Shown here: positions 33,441-46,046 of the stretch, piece after piece
Layout: every line of letters starts with the position of its first letter
Position numbering within the stretch: the first letter of the stretch is position 1
Source of the DNA: Bisporella sp. PMI_857
Taxonomy: Eukaryota; Ascomycota; Leotiomycetes; Helotiales; Helotiaceae
Assembly: GCA_021307315.1 (NCBI GenBank)
Contig: JAJSPD010000003.1
Coordinates: 1,291,538-1,355,537, forward strand
Length of the DNA stretch: 64,000 bases
Direction: 5' to 3'
Notes under the pieces: generated by a model
The model's input: only the letters and a program-made list of their open reading frames with translations
Databases searched by the model: none
What the model was told of the DNA's origin: nothing
Translations under genes and position numbers: made by a program

Positions 33441-36191
33441 TTTAGCACATTCCTCTGCCTGACAGGAATCTCTACAGTCTAGCATCCAGCAAAGACCGAA
33501 GGCAAGTTATATATGTGCTGGAATTGCCCCATACTGTTCAGTATTTGCATTATTATTCTTTGTTGTGTGTCATTGCTTTCGGTGATAGAGGTATAGAATT
33601 CCAAAGGCTAATAGTCAGCCAATTAATTTTTAATCTGAAAACTGTGAGATGGCCAACCATCCAAAGTGTTTTGCGTCAACGATTTATTCGGGCCTTGGCC
33701 ACTTGACCATCTTACAAGAAATAGCGGTCGATGTGCCGGGCACTGCTGGTGAGATACAAAAATCAACTCCGGCTCTCCTCCCTCGGCAGTAAGACCTTAG
33801 GGCTTACGACGTCTGCTCAATGGCCCCTAATTCAGCCTAAGCTTTATTAGATGCAGCAAAATGCGGGGAGGACTTGGCTCCACTAAAAGTTGGCCCTTTT
33901 ATGCGGAGACAAATGAAGATCTCGCTACACATGGTTTGTATTGACAATGAGAACAATCGAATTGGTCCAGTGAAGGAAAGTGAGTCTCTCGTGTCATGGT
34001 AAAAATGGATGAATAAGATTTCTGGTTGTGTCTTGAACGAAAGAAATTCGTCATCTGTAAGGGCATATAACAAATGATAGCAACTGGGTTAAAGGTTACA
34101 CCTTGAGAAGTCTATCTGGTATCTGGAACTGAGAGCGTCTTGCGGGTCCTTGGTTAATGTAAAATAAGGAGCTGGGCATCAATTTCTCAAAAGACTTACC
34201 TTCTAGATCGCACGAAACGATTCGAAGAAAAAGAGGTAATAAACATCGGCCCGTGGCTTCTTTCTATCCTGTCAGGCAACCCAGTCGGATAACTATCAGC
34301 TGATCTCAAATTTCGCGCGTCTGGTGGATGCCAGGAAATCTTAGAGGCTCTTAAGTTGCAGCATACCACAATTGACCTTCCTGATCAAGCTATTGGCAGT
34401 ATAGAAATGATAATCATGATAAGAGAACCGGCTGTAAAGCCTCGTAATATGGGCCTGTCGGCTTCGCAGCAAGTGATAGGCAAAATCTAAGGTTCGCTTG
34501 TAGGAAGAATAAACAATCTCGAGAGAACGGTTTAAATTGATATCCTGGGCTCTCCAAACGCAAATCATCCCTTCGTTGCGCCTGTAAAGGTTGGGATCAT
34601 AGCTAAACCGCAATTACTTGACACATGCATACACTGGTAAGCACGTAAGGAAGGATGAGTCTATCTATCTAATGCTTCAAAGACTGAGATCTGACATACT
34701 CTATTCCTTGCTTAGCATACACACCATGTTATCCGGTTTATGCAATATCTGCCTGTTTTAAGCACCTTTATATGCCGATTTTGAAAATGTTCCTCATCTT
34801 CTACAGATATTAATGCAACTCTGTAACGGTTGTGACCTATGTTTATCAGCCGTTCGAGTCGCAAACTCGGAGCGCATGGCTTTAGTCATGACAAATACTC
34901 CGATCCTCAACGTGAAAAGCGCAAGCAGCTATCACCTCCTATCAGTTATTTTAGGGCTTCACACTAGTCATTGTAAACATCTCTGATCCTTGATTGAGTT
35001 TTGAAGAGAAATTGGCAGCGGACTAGGGCCGTAGTAGCAATGAATTGTGATTGCAAGAGTAAGGCAATGAACCCCCTACCTCATCAGCGACTCATGCTCT
35101 TCGCATGCAAGTGCGCTGACTCTATCAGGAATGATATTATGCCTTTAAGGAACGCCACATACATCACAGGTCACCTCGAACATAGCCTGGAAAACAGATA
35201 AATCACACTGATCAACTCCCACTCATTCCAGCATATACCTCGCTGCTTGTACTATAAACAGCGCAAAAGGACAAGAAAGGTGACGAAATAAATGGCCTTT
35301 TTCTAGTGGATGCATCTGGTCGGCCAATGCCCACTTATGACAACGTCAGAGAAAAGGTCTTAAATTAGATAGGACTGGATAAAGAAGCTGTTCGATTCCT
35401 TTCAAGTCAGCACAATTTAGAAGGCCCAACTAGATGTACTATATCATATTCAACAAGAAATGGAAGGGATATATCATGATTGTGAAAAATAACACCACTT
35501 GGTGTAAGGTGGATACGAGACTGGAATATGATTCACTGCCGAATCTGCCAGATAGAAAAATCGTCGAGATTGCGGTTGTATGGGAGTCGCAGGTGGTCAA
35601 ACTCGTTGCATCGAATCATCTCTGGAATCTGGCTCGACCTTGGATAAGTTGGATATCTTCAGGTTCTATTAGTCTCGTGCACTACAATGAACATAAATCG
35701 TGCTGCATTTCAAAAAGTCCTCCATCAGAGCAAAGCCCGCCCAGTCACAATGATAAATACATAGCAGGAATCCTCCATGCCCTAGAACCCCACCAATAAA
35801 CAGCAACATAATAAACACTTAGAGAAGTTTGCTGAGAGTATAACCCCAACTCCATTTCCGCCCTGTCGCCTTGAGCCGAGCGCACTGCGAGGCAGCAGAT
35901 GAGACAGGTATTAGGTACGTTCGTTTCGACAACCAAGCATAAACATAGAAAGAAGGTTCGATAGCCCTATAAACGATTTCCAACCGCGCCTTCAGATAAA
36001 GGTATGTATGTAATAATGAGAATTTTGGGGATAAATCGAAACAGCTCTTTCTAATCCATTGGAAAACCTGAGTCTTTTTTCGCATAAAGAGTAAACGCGC
36101 CCGAAGCTGAGTTGTTATGAGCCGCTGAAACGCCTTTGGTATGCTGTAAAACGCCGGAAAGTGATAATGGCACCGTGATAGCACCGTATGG
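33441..36191. other. 2.7-kb gene-free stretch
   Basis: Between the tyrosinase start and the som1-like stop. The longest frames (34341-34613 minus, 90 codons; 35434-35799 plus, 121 codons) have no family resemblance and no convincing splice partners. The right ~370 bases are likely the 3' UTR of the som1-like gene. I see no repeat or RNA gene. Confidence 0.5.
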
Positions 36192-38741
36192 TTATTCTGC
36201 TCCAATCTGGCCACCGTCTTCCAAGAACCCGGCTGTGTCGAAAGCGAATTCGTCATTTCCTCCATCTTGATGCAAGAAGGAATCAAAGTCGAAATCTTGT
36301 AGGACATCACTGTTGCCCATGTTGGTGTTGAAGTCCAATGTGGAAGGGAACGTGAACTATGATGAGTTAGAGCAGATTCCCAGTAAGAATTTGTATACAT
36401 ACAGGTTCATTATCTTGCATGAAACCATTTTGGAGCTGATCAGGTTGCAATGAAATATTGGTGCCGGTGCTCATAGGAGCTGGAGGTTGACCATTTGTTA
36501 CTGGTTGCTGAACAGCGCCATTGGGACCACCTGTGAAGCTCTGTTTATGAACTGGGGTGATTGGTGTCGCTGGCGTGGGAGTAGCCGGTTCTTGCGCCGA
36601 GTCGGCCGATGGTGTTGCACCAGTAGTTGTACCGCCCTTCTTTGTAGTCCGCTGTCATCAATGTCAACACTTCTACAAAAAAAAATTCCATTAACGCAAA
36701 GAGATATACCTTAGCTTTAGCGTCCTTCGAATCAGCCTTCTTCTTTGGATTCGCCTTATTCCCTTGCTGCGGAGTTGGTGGTGCGTTAGCATTCTGTTGC
36801 GGCGATGATGGTTGTGTTCGACCATTTGCAACCGCACCAGGAGCAGCAGGAGGTGGCATTGGTCGTTGCTGGGGTGTGCCTTGACCTTGAGGCATGCCAG
36901 GCTGAGCCCCACTTTGTCCTGGCATCATTTGTCCGTTCGGTCCTTGCCAGTTACCATTGCCAACTCCTTGTTGCTGCCGCGCTATAGCCAGTTGATTTGG
37001 TGTCATATTGCTCTGTCCAGTGAAATTGGGTGGGTGAGAACTCGGGGGCCGCATTCCATTAGCCATACCAGCCATGTTTGAATCCATTCCTGGCTTCACA
37101 AAATACTGCGGGTTCATGTTCGGATCCATCTGGCCCATACCGGGCATATTGTTGAATTGCATGTTATTTGGTGAATCACGGGCTTGCTGACCCTCGGGAA
37201 TAGGAGAGGGAACCCCCCAGCGTTCATGTGCTGGGCTCGCTTCATCTGCTCAGTTGGGTTTGGCGAATTGACTGAGCGTCCTCCTTGAGGGGATGTGCCT
37301 TGGAAGTTTTGCCCATTCGGGCCCATTCCGGGAGCACCACCATCACGACCTTGGCCTGGCATTGTCATGCTGTCTTGTTCCTGGCGTGCCATCATAAGCC
37401 GTTTTTTATTTTGCTGCTCTAGTAACATGAGCTGCATCTGATAATCTTGCAATGCATGGTTTCCACCACCTGTATTGGGTGGTTGGGCTGGGCCACCTCG
37501 CATATTTCCATTTTGTCCCATCTCGCCTGCATTGTAGTAGCCAGCGATAGCGTGTTGATCTTGTCCTCCCTGAGTCATCATAGGGGAACCGGCATTCGGA
37601 GGGCCGCCAGCATTGGGCATTCTATTAGGCATTTGACTTGCTTGTTGCTGTACCAATCCTGCTTGGTAGGCTCCTAGTTGTGCTTTTTGTGCATTTGCGC
37701 CGCCGCCGGGCATGTTCGGGAACTGCTGAGCTGTCAGATTATTTGACTCGATGCCATTGGCAAGCTGCATATGAGCCGCTTGGATAGCATTGCTGGGGCC
37801 AGAATCTCCCACCTGCGGCATTGGTTGTCCCCTTCCATTTGGCATCTGTTGTGGGTTGAAGTTTGCACCGTCAAGGCGTGGCCGTTTCGAGGGTGAAGGG
37901 GCATTCTCGGCAGAGCCGGGAGATCCAGCTCGCTGCTGGTGATCACCACTTGAAGGGTCTCGTTGCATTTGTTGCTGCTTTTGTGGCATCATCATTGGTG
38001 GTGCTCTACACGTAGTAGCTTAGTAGGTGAATTGGATGCTGCGAGGATACAACTTACTGATTCCTATTATTTTGCATAGCTTTCCGCTGAAGTTCATTCA
38101 TTCCCATACCATTTTGTTGCTGGTTCTGCCTCATCATATTTAGCTGGTATTGAGCTTGGTTCGGCATCATATTTCCTCCAGTACGCAAGGTGCGTAGCAG
38201 ATCTTGTTGCTGTTCTTGCTTCATCCGTGACTGTGCCTAATAATAAGTAAGCATTGCGCTATATCAAATCCTGACGAGAAAAAGAATATACCTGTGTATG
38301 GTTGACATATTGTAAGACTTGGGAAGACTGGCTCTTTCCACGCTGAGCATTGAACATATCCCAAAAAAGACACCACCATTCATAGAGAAAGCAGCTCTCC
38401 GGACACTCTCTAGGCACATCTGCTTGAGGAAGGTCTGCAGGTCGCTGCTTGTCCATGTCATCCTTTGCCTCGGGGTCTTCGCCATCATCTGCGCCGTTCT
38501 GTCCAGCGCTATCCTTTATTACTTTGACCGACTCGCTCTGATGTAAAGCCCGCGCGCAGTCAAACATGCCATTTCGAAGGAAATAATCATATATGTAGGT
38601 ATTCAACTGCGACCGTTGACTGTCAGACATGGGCATGGTCGGTCGAGCCCCCCCGCCAGATGCGCCATTGTTCATCATGGGCATGCCACCACCGACAGGA
38701 CCACCAAGAGCACTCAAGCTCGCCATGTTAACGTTATTCAT
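36192..38741 (-). CDS. som1: LisH-domain transcriptional regulator, SOM1/SomA (FLO8-like), with a one-base frameshift
   Basis: Five exons: 38741-38292, 38236-38058, 38005-36710, 36651-36403, 36356-36192. The sum is 2,339 nt, one short of 780 codons. Residues ~45-75 form a LisH motif (LNTYIYDYFLRNGMFDCARA) followed by a conserved segment with CPESCFLYEWWCLFWDMFNA, the LUFS-type N-terminus of FLO8/SOM1 proteins. The middle is Gln/Asn/Gly/Pro-rich and disordered; a basic patch KKKADSKDAKAKRTTKKG crosses the third intron; the C-terminus is acidic-aromatic (DFDFDSFLHQDGG), like an activation domain. Homologues act downstream of cAMP/PKA in adhesion, development and virulence. The frame breaks at a run of six G (plus strand C, 37213-37218): NAGG before it and VPSPIPEGQQARDSPNN after it need one more base. 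All splice sites and both flanks look functional, so sequencing or assembly error is as likely as a real mutation. Confidence 0.85.
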
Positions 38742-41165
38742 TGTAGAGGGTTAGAGCCGTGAATACACGTCCAGTAGCCAAAATGATCGTTTAGGTCCAC
38801 CTGGTTGACGACAACACCTCTACACGAACGAGCTTAAATCCGCGATGTCGCAATGCAGTGGATCTTTGATCGCAAGCTCGGGTAAATTATCTTCGTGTGA
38901 GCCAGCTCAATAGAAGTAGCCAGCAATGCAATATGGTGAGCTCGAAAGGCAAATTGGTAATCGGGGGCTTGTGGCGGGTGTCTCGCAACACTTTTGCGAT
39001 TAAAAAAATGCAAGGCGCGTAATATCCCGCAAAACAACGGGGTGGGAAAAGCCAAGACGAAGGCTGATATTGTCGTATACCCTCATGCGAGAGCTCAGAC
39101 TCTGCAATGATTCAGGCCAGAATGATGCTTTCGAGAATTGATTTAGGATCGGATTAGTTGATATGAGCGGAAGTGAGGATGGGGTCGTCTCCCAGGCCAG
39201 GTCCCAAGACTGCGCTTTTTCAGGGATGGTTGCGGTATTTCTCAGCACCGACAAAGGCTCCGCTGACAACAATTCTGAAGTCCCAAGTGGGCCAGAAAGG
39301 AGATGGGCGCCACCCCGGAATATAACGGATATGAGAGATATCTAACAAAAACGGGTGATAGAAGTTCGAGCTCAATGTTCCTAAACTGAACAACAATTTC
39401 GTGAGGAATATCAGAGAACAACAGGAGGCACAAGAAGATGCAAAAAGAGTGTCGTCTTATATCGTCTAGCTGAAAGAGGATAGCTCGACCGCCGCTTTAT
39501 GTTTTGGTCGTCGCCTGATATACAGATCAGTTACCAGAAAGAGTCTGGTAAGTACCGGTACTTATTTGAACATTGACTGCGCGCTTTGGTGGCAGCGGTG
39601 TATTTAAACGACATATATTACCATTTCAACTATAAAGTCTAGATAAGGCATTTTATTCTTACAATACAAGCAGGTGCAAAGTTGTCAAAATCATGTTCCG
39701 CTAAAATGGCGAGGCCGCGTGACCAGGTATCTCAATGATCTGATGGTCGTTAGAATTTTACTTGATAATCTTATCTTTCTTCTACTCCGAGCTGTAAATC
39801 TCTTAATTCTTGTGCCCAGAACCGTATCTTTCTCAGATATTTTCTTCTTGTCGATTCTCTTCCATTGAGTTATTAGGCTGTTATCACGTGATTATTGATG
39901 TTGGATTCAGGGGTAGAGAGACGTGGGCCACTCCAGTCCTGTATGAAAAAGGGGTTAGGGGTTTCATGAAAAGCCTTGATAAAAATCAAGTCTTTGATAG
40001 AGAGAGATTTGAAATTAGTCTAGCTATTTCTATCTTCAGTTCGTATACCTTCAAGTCTGGAACACAAGCCTACTGATTCATTCCATCAAATATTTTGCTG
40101 CTTTGAATACGGCTATGATGCATGCTTGGTAATAAAAGTTGTACAGGAGTGTTTTTGTAGAAAGATTTAATGTTAATAACCTTTATCTCACTGATCTCAT
40201 TAATTTAGCAGGTCTGTATGATACATTTAGGGGGTGAGCTTATTGCTGCAGACTTCATAGTATTGCTCTTTCAAGAGCTGGTCTCGTGTCGTTTGAAGCT
40301 TCTGAATTTAAGGCATTTCTGAGATAGCGTCAAGCGATCTTGAATGATCGGTAGCATCTTCCTCCAAGCATAGCCTCCAAGCATTTATATTGATAATACT
40401 GTCTTATTGCGAAATTTAGCATACAATGGTGGGAAAGCTGTGGTGCAAGGCAGACACAAGATTTGCACTTAACTATAACAGCACGAAATAGTTTCAATAC
40501 ACATTTTAACAAGAAAATCTTAAATTATTCATGTTGTCTCAAGGTCCCTCTATCTGGAATGGCGCATTCTTGAGAACAAGAATGTTAAAACACGCGGAAG
40601 GTGGCTAAATACAGCACGTGATATAAGTTCCGGGAGGGAGCCGTCAGCCTTGCAGCAAATCGAAGTTCAAGGATATATCTATGGCCATGGGATAGCACTA
40701 ACCAAAAAGTGAGACACTAAAAATTATTCTTATAAGCTTCTAGCTATTCGTAGGGTCTGCCCTGCTCTAGTCAACACTACATTGCCATTTCAGAAAATTC
40801 CTACCTTCGGTTTGAAATATAAGGTTCAGGTGAAGTGGAACATGTTAGCTCTGGTCTACTTGAGTAGATCCTGGATATGGTGGGAATCGTTTCTGAGCGA
40901 AGTAACATATAATTTAGTGACTTCAGGTACGGCTTTGATAAAGAGGTTTTCTTTGGAGTTTTGCAGGTTATGAGGGGAAGGGAAACGATATCCAATAGGC
41001 AGTCAGAAGTAAGAGAGCCATGCACCCATTACCAGAACTCCCATAGTCGGAGAATCATTATATCAAAAAAACTAAAAAAAACTCTTCTAGTTTTATCGAT
41101 GTGATATTCTCAAATAGCATCTCAGCCAGTTACCTGAACGCCACAAACTCCATTGATTCCCTGAC
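38742..41165. other. 2.4-kb intergenic region
   Basis: Long upstream region of the som1-like gene plus the 3' side of BET3. No supported gene: the frames at 39163-39433, 39674-40076 and 40782-41025 lack resemblance and splice partners. Long promoters are common for developmental regulators. Confidence 0.5.
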
Positions 41166-41892
41166 CTAGTCATCGTCCATAGGCATCTCATCATCAATGT
41201 AACGAATCAAGGATATTCTCATCTCTGTGGAATCATTGCCTCTGAGTACGTCACTCATGAAGTGCGCCTCAACTTGCATCTGAACCATTTCTAGTGCGCC
41301 GCGAAGAATCCCGCAGAATATATTTGAGTACCATAACTCGTCCTGCGCTCGTCCATCATCAGGTAGTTCGACAAAATCTGCCAGTGGGTTTTCTTCGAAG
41401 ATTAAGGAGAACTGCTTGCTGTCGCTTGTCCAATTTGCAATTGTAGGGGTTATGTTTAGAAACATCTTGAAGCCAACCTAATAAGGTCAGTAAATTATCC
41501 TGTTGCGACAAACACTCATATACTTTGGCGATCATTTCTGCAGTATCCTTGAAGTTTGAACATCTCTTCGTTGTATTCGACTTTGCAAGATAGTCCTCGA
41601 TGAGTCGAAGGCCAATATTGTAGCCCATCTTGTCTAGTTGCTTGTTGACCTCCGGATAATCACTCTCGTAGTCCTTACATAGTTGGGCGACCATGGTGCC
41701 ATATGTAAGCGTCACCAGCTCGGCATTAACCTTGTCGACCCGACTCCTGCCAGGACAAGAAATAAGCACATCTCTATAGAAGTAACAGAATGCTTACTTC
41801 CATACGCTGGCATTGTCAGTGAATCTGGATTGTTGAACTGTTCGCAATAGAGCTTACTCTTCCCCCATGCGAGCTGCCTTAGCTGCAGCCAT
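41166..41892 (-). CDS. bet3: TRAPP complex core subunit BET3
   Basis: Four exons, 41892-41858, 41806-41798, 41746-41524 and 41477-41166, give 192 residues. The second exon is only nine nucleotides (CGTATGGAA) and restores GEDVWKSRVDKVNAELVTLT, the conserved start of BET3. Further landmarks: MGYNIGLRLIEDYLAK, RCSNFKDTAEMIAKVGFKMF with Cys77 at the position of the known acylated cysteine, and GALEMVQMQVEAHF. BET3 is a core subunit of the TRAPP tethering complexes, which activate the Rab Ypt1 in ER-to-Golgi and later traffic. The acidic C-terminus (DDEMPMDDD) is common in fungal members. A predictor skipping the micro-exon would lose the N-terminus. Confidence 0.93.
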
Positions 41893-42167
41893 GTCTCAGC
41901 GTAGCTCCTTAGCTACCTGTGAATTACAATATTATGTTCTTTTTCCTTGCTGGCATAGATCTTTGTTGTTTAGAGTAAAGAATCACCATATGGATCTGTC
42001 CGCTTGGCAAGGCAAGCTTAGGCTGGCAGAATCAATCTCACCGCCCGAACCACCGAAATTTTGAGGGTTTAGGTTAATTGTATTCTCGCGACAACCAGAG
42101 TTAGACAACCAGTTCCCGAGATTATACGGCCTTGAAATATCCCACAACTCTTCTACCTATACCAATT

Positions 42168-43421
42168 ATGGCAGGCGAAAAGCGTCCCGCGTCAGGCTCT
42201 TTCAGCTCATCCCAAATGGTTGTCAAAAGGCCAAATCAAGGAGCGAGCCAAAGCAAGGCTGTAGCTGTTATTAAAGGATCAGCTGCTAATGGCGCTCTCA
42301 TCCAAGCTGTATGTATCTCTAAAGGCTCTAGGGGCACTATGCTGAGTAATTTGCAAAGAATTATTACTGATGCGGGTTATTTTAGGTCCCACGGACTACT
42401 GGTCTACAGGCACCTGTTATGGAACTCAGCGGTCATTCTGGAGAAGTCTTTTGTGCTAAATTTGAGAATAATGGAAACTATATAGCTTCCGGTTCGATGG
42501 ATAGATCAATCAGTAAGACCTATGTTTAGTTCTCTTATATTTCAGTGCTAAGATGGAGAATTAGTGCTTTGGAGAACCTATGGTGATTGTGAAAACTATG
42601 GCACTTTGACAGGTCACAAGGGCGCGATTCTTGATTTACATTGGTCGCGAGATTCAAGAGTCTTGTTCTCCGCTTCAGCAGATCAGCATCTTGCGAGTTG
42701 GGATTTGGAGACAGGGACGAGAATACGAAGACATGTTGGCCATGAAGAAGTAATAAACGCAATGGACATCAGCAAGCGTGGTGAAGAATTGCTTATAAGC
42801 GGATCCGATGACGGCTACATTGGGATTTGGGACCCGCGAACTAAGTTGGCTGCCTCTTTTATACCTACAGAATTTCCAGTTACAGCTGTAGCATTGGCCG
42901 AGGCCGGGAATGAGCTCTATTCCGGGGGAATAGATAACGATATTAAGGTGTGGGATATGAGGAGCAAGAAAGTTGTATACTCAATGCTAGGTCACACGGA
43001 TACTATCTCGTCACTTCGAGTCTCGCCTGACTCCCAGTCGTTATTGTCAAATTCAATGGACTCAACTGTGCGAACATGGGACATTCGTCCATTTGCTCCC
43101 ACTGAGCGGCATATCCGCACCTTCGATGGTGCGCCTGCTGGTTTGGAAAAGAATCTCATCAAAGCCAGTTGGAGCTCTGATGGGAAGAGGATTGCAGCAG
43201 GAGCCGGAGATGGAACGGCTGTAGTCTGGAACAGCGAAACAGGGAAGCTCATATACAAGCTGCCAGGACATAAAGGAACTGTTAACTGTGCAGAACTTTC
43301 ACCATCATCAGATCCTATTAGTAAGTCAATTTGCAAGCCCTGTTGTGCAAAATATTCTAACTAGATGACAGTCTTATCTGGCTCTTCGGATCGCAATTTA
43401 CTCTTAGGCGAGTTGAAGTGA
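42168..43421 (+). CDS. U5 snRNP 40-kDa WD40 protein (SNRNP40/Spf38)
   Basis: Four exons, 42168-42308, 42386-42512, 42565-43320 and 43372-43421, give 357 residues. A basic N-tail (MAGEKRPASGSF, VVKRPNQG) is followed by seven WD repeats covering the rest: ELSGHSGEVFCAKF, LTGHKGAILDLHWSRD, HVGHEEVINAMDIS, a degenerate fourth, MLGHTDTISSLRVSPD, the FDGAPAGLEKNLIKASWS block and LPGHKGTVNCAELSP, closing with ILSGSSDRNLLLGEL. The RTFDGAPAGLEKNL block before repeat six identifies the U5-40K family, a scaffold protein near Prp8 in the spliceosome. It is divergent from BET3 with only ~275 bases between start codons, so the two share a compact promoter region. The acceptors before LWRTYGD and ILSGSS were chosen because they keep the blades complete. 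Confidence 0.92.
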
Positions 43422-44752
43422 GACTAGGATACGAACTCTTGGAGCAGATACCCGCGCTAAGAGCACAAACAAAGATGTACGAGGCTGTAGTAAGCGTCAA
43501 CCGAAGGGAGCGCGACTAAATGGAGTTGTGGCGTTTCTTGTGTAGGCATACCTGCCCTTGATAAGCTGCTCGCTCAACAAGGGTTTCTTAAAAGCGAAGT
43601 TATGCCATTTGGACAATACCCGTGAGCCCAGTCTTGGTCGTATCCGATTTTTGGACAAAAACTGGCAGGTAATGACGCAGATTTGGCCAGCGTCGATTGT
43701 AAAAATATACATCGTGTACAACACGAATATGCGAGAGAACACTAGGTATAGAAGATAATGGAAATCAGACCTTAGGCATGCCCCTATTGTTTCTAGATAT
43801 ATTCAAAGCGTGCGCAAGAAACTTCTGTAGCCAGTGCTTTGTTCAGCTTCATGCGTTCACCGCATCTGTAGAATTTACGGTGTCACAGCGTCGATTGGGC
43901 TCATGTTTGGTGGCTGTTGCTGTTCTCTCAAATCGTTGAAAAGCTACGCGACGCAATACGATTGGCTGGGTGGCAACACACTTGAAACATCGGCTAAGAG
44001 TGATGAGGTCTTCCCGCAGCCTCTTCAAACTAAACCTGTCTCTAGATGACCCCCTTGTAAGCTTTCCATCCTTGATCATAATTTCTGGGGGCATAAACTT
44101 CCGACCATATCTTGGATTTGTGACTACTATGAGACGACGAACCAGGGGTAAGTGCATGGGCAATGGGCACTGGCCAGGTCTTTCCCTCCCTCACGATCCT
44201 ACCATCGAGATCCGGGTAGCTTACTGCATCTTCTCCTTCGTTCATGCTACCTTGTTCTCATTCAGCTTTTTCTTTTCTATACACCCTCTTTTGGTTAACA
44301 CTCGCCAGGCCTGGCATTGTGGGTGAGCAGGCTCTCTCCATCGTTTCACCTCGTTCCCTTTCCTGGCGTTCTTTTGGCTCTTGCTACCATTTTGTTCTCG
44401 TTTACCTCCTCCGCCATTCGTTCATCCACCCAGAAAGAGACTGCATTGCACTGGCCTATAGTTCATAATATCTTGGGAAGCTCTTGACCTGTGGAAACTT
44501 CGATTCCCTCGAATCAAACCCAGAAGCCGTTACTAGACTTAATAAGCTCAATCTTTATTCGACATAGATGCAGCAATAACAAGAGTGGATCTGGGTCGCG
44601 TTGAAGGGCCGCACGCCTGCTCATCACAGCAACAACTGGCGAGACAAATCTGTGCGAATACATATCGTGCACGTCTCCCTCGGTGCGTGTGATTTTTGAA
44701 TTTTTGGCACTTAGCCAGCGACCATTGCTGGAGGACATATAGCGTAGCACCG
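43422..44752. other. Intergenic, 1.3 kb
   Basis: Short frames on both strands with no resemblance. The last ~400 bases are CT-rich, as in fungal promoters (e.g. CTCTTTTGG, TTCTCGTTTACC). The ATG at 44696, 57 bases before the chosen start of the next gene, is in frame with it, so an N-terminal extension is possible. Confidence 0.5.
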
Positions 44753-46046
44753 ATGTCGTCCAGAGAGCAGAACACGGCCAGGCGCCAATCACGACGGCCG
44801 GTATCAAGAGTTCAAAATATAAGAACAGGTATACAAGGATTGTTTACTGGGACATCAGTCGTTGGAAGAAGGCATAATGGTTCCGGCCAGACACCAGAGA
44901 GTCCTAAAACACCCAGGCCAGTTCCTACATCTCAACCAGTTCTTGGATTGCAAAACTTGCCGACTACAAGACTAGTCATACCTTACCTCAGTCGTTCAGG
45001 ATTGGATTCGAGATCACATTCGCGGTCTGACTCAAGGTCAGATTTTGATGGATCACCAAGTACCCCACCGCCTCAACCAGTGCACACTCCTGAGACTGCA
45101 TTCAGTTCTCGGCCGGTCACACCGAGCACATGGCAGCAACTTCAGCGACCAGGTATATCAACTGTTGCTTCACACGCACGACATAGCTCTTCTCGCCGAT
45201 TTGTCGGCGTAGATCCTGCCGAGCAGCATCTTGCTGCGTTAGCACAAGATGCAAGAAGGAGGAGGCGACGGAAAAACAGAATGGCAGATACCCGAAGGGG
45301 AAAATGTGGGCTGAAGATCAAGAACCGGAAAATTCGTTCTAAGCTCCTAAGCTGCTTCGTGTCAGGACTTGTATGTATTCAATGTGTGTTTAAGTTTGAA
45401 AGACGCAGACTTATAACTGACAACTAGTTCTTAACACTCATCCTCACTATCTATCTTGCCTTAGCTCTATCGAAACGCAACGAACGCCAGGAGTTCCACG
45501 TCATGCTCATCCTCGTCATTCTTCTTACTACCATATTTTTCTGCCATTCTTTGATTCGTCTTTGTATGATGTTGATCCACCCGCCTCAGGAAGATGAAAT
45601 ACCGGAGCTTCCTGAGACTGTCGGGCCTGGTGGATATGCTAACCCGGCCAATCCTATCCGTGTAGCACTGGCTCGTGACGAAGAGGCTGCTGGAATCGAA
45701 AGCGAGGCTACGAAATATCCCCCTCCAGCTTATGGTCTTTGGAGAGAGAGTGTGGTATGTTCGTATCCCAATTGAAAGTGGAGATAGTTAACAAGAAGGC
45801 TAGCGCGTTGATCCAAACCGTATATTCTGGCAACGAAATGAGACTGCACATTTAGAACGTGAAAATTCTAGAGACAGTGATAGAGCAGAACCCCGCCCAG
45901 GAACTGCTAATAGACCCCCATCATATATTTCTGAAGAAGGGGTTGACTATGTTATTGAAGCCCAACCACGTTCGATTGCGCCAACTAGAGATGTCCCGTT
46001 GCCAGTCCATCCATCAGAACGGGGCCGGGTTTCGCAAGGAGTTTAA
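44753..46046 (+). CDS. Conserved fungal membrane protein with two hydrophobic helices, function unknown
   Basis: Three exons, 44753-45370, 45428-45754 and 45804-46046, all phase 0, give 395 residues. The N-terminal ~190 residues are disordered (Ser, Pro, Arg rich, with an SRSHSRSDSRSD run). A strongly basic stretch follows (DARRRRRRKNRMADTRRGK). Two hydrophobic helices are encoded around and after the first intron (LSCFVSGLFLTLILTIYLAL and FHVMLILVILLTTIFFCH) with a short basic loop between (KRNERQE). The C-terminal tail has PEDE-like acidic sequence, PPPAYGLWRESVRVDPNRI (a PPxY motif across the second intron) and PPSYISEEGVDYVIEAQPRS. I have the impression of a conserved fungal family but no name. 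The PPxY motifs suggest a link to NEDD4-type ubiquitin ligases (inference). Confidence 0.8.

Noticed and set aside
34341..35799. Small genes in the tyrosinase-som1 gap (90 and 121 codons)
   Set aside because: No resemblance, no convincing splice partners, and frames of this length are expected by chance.
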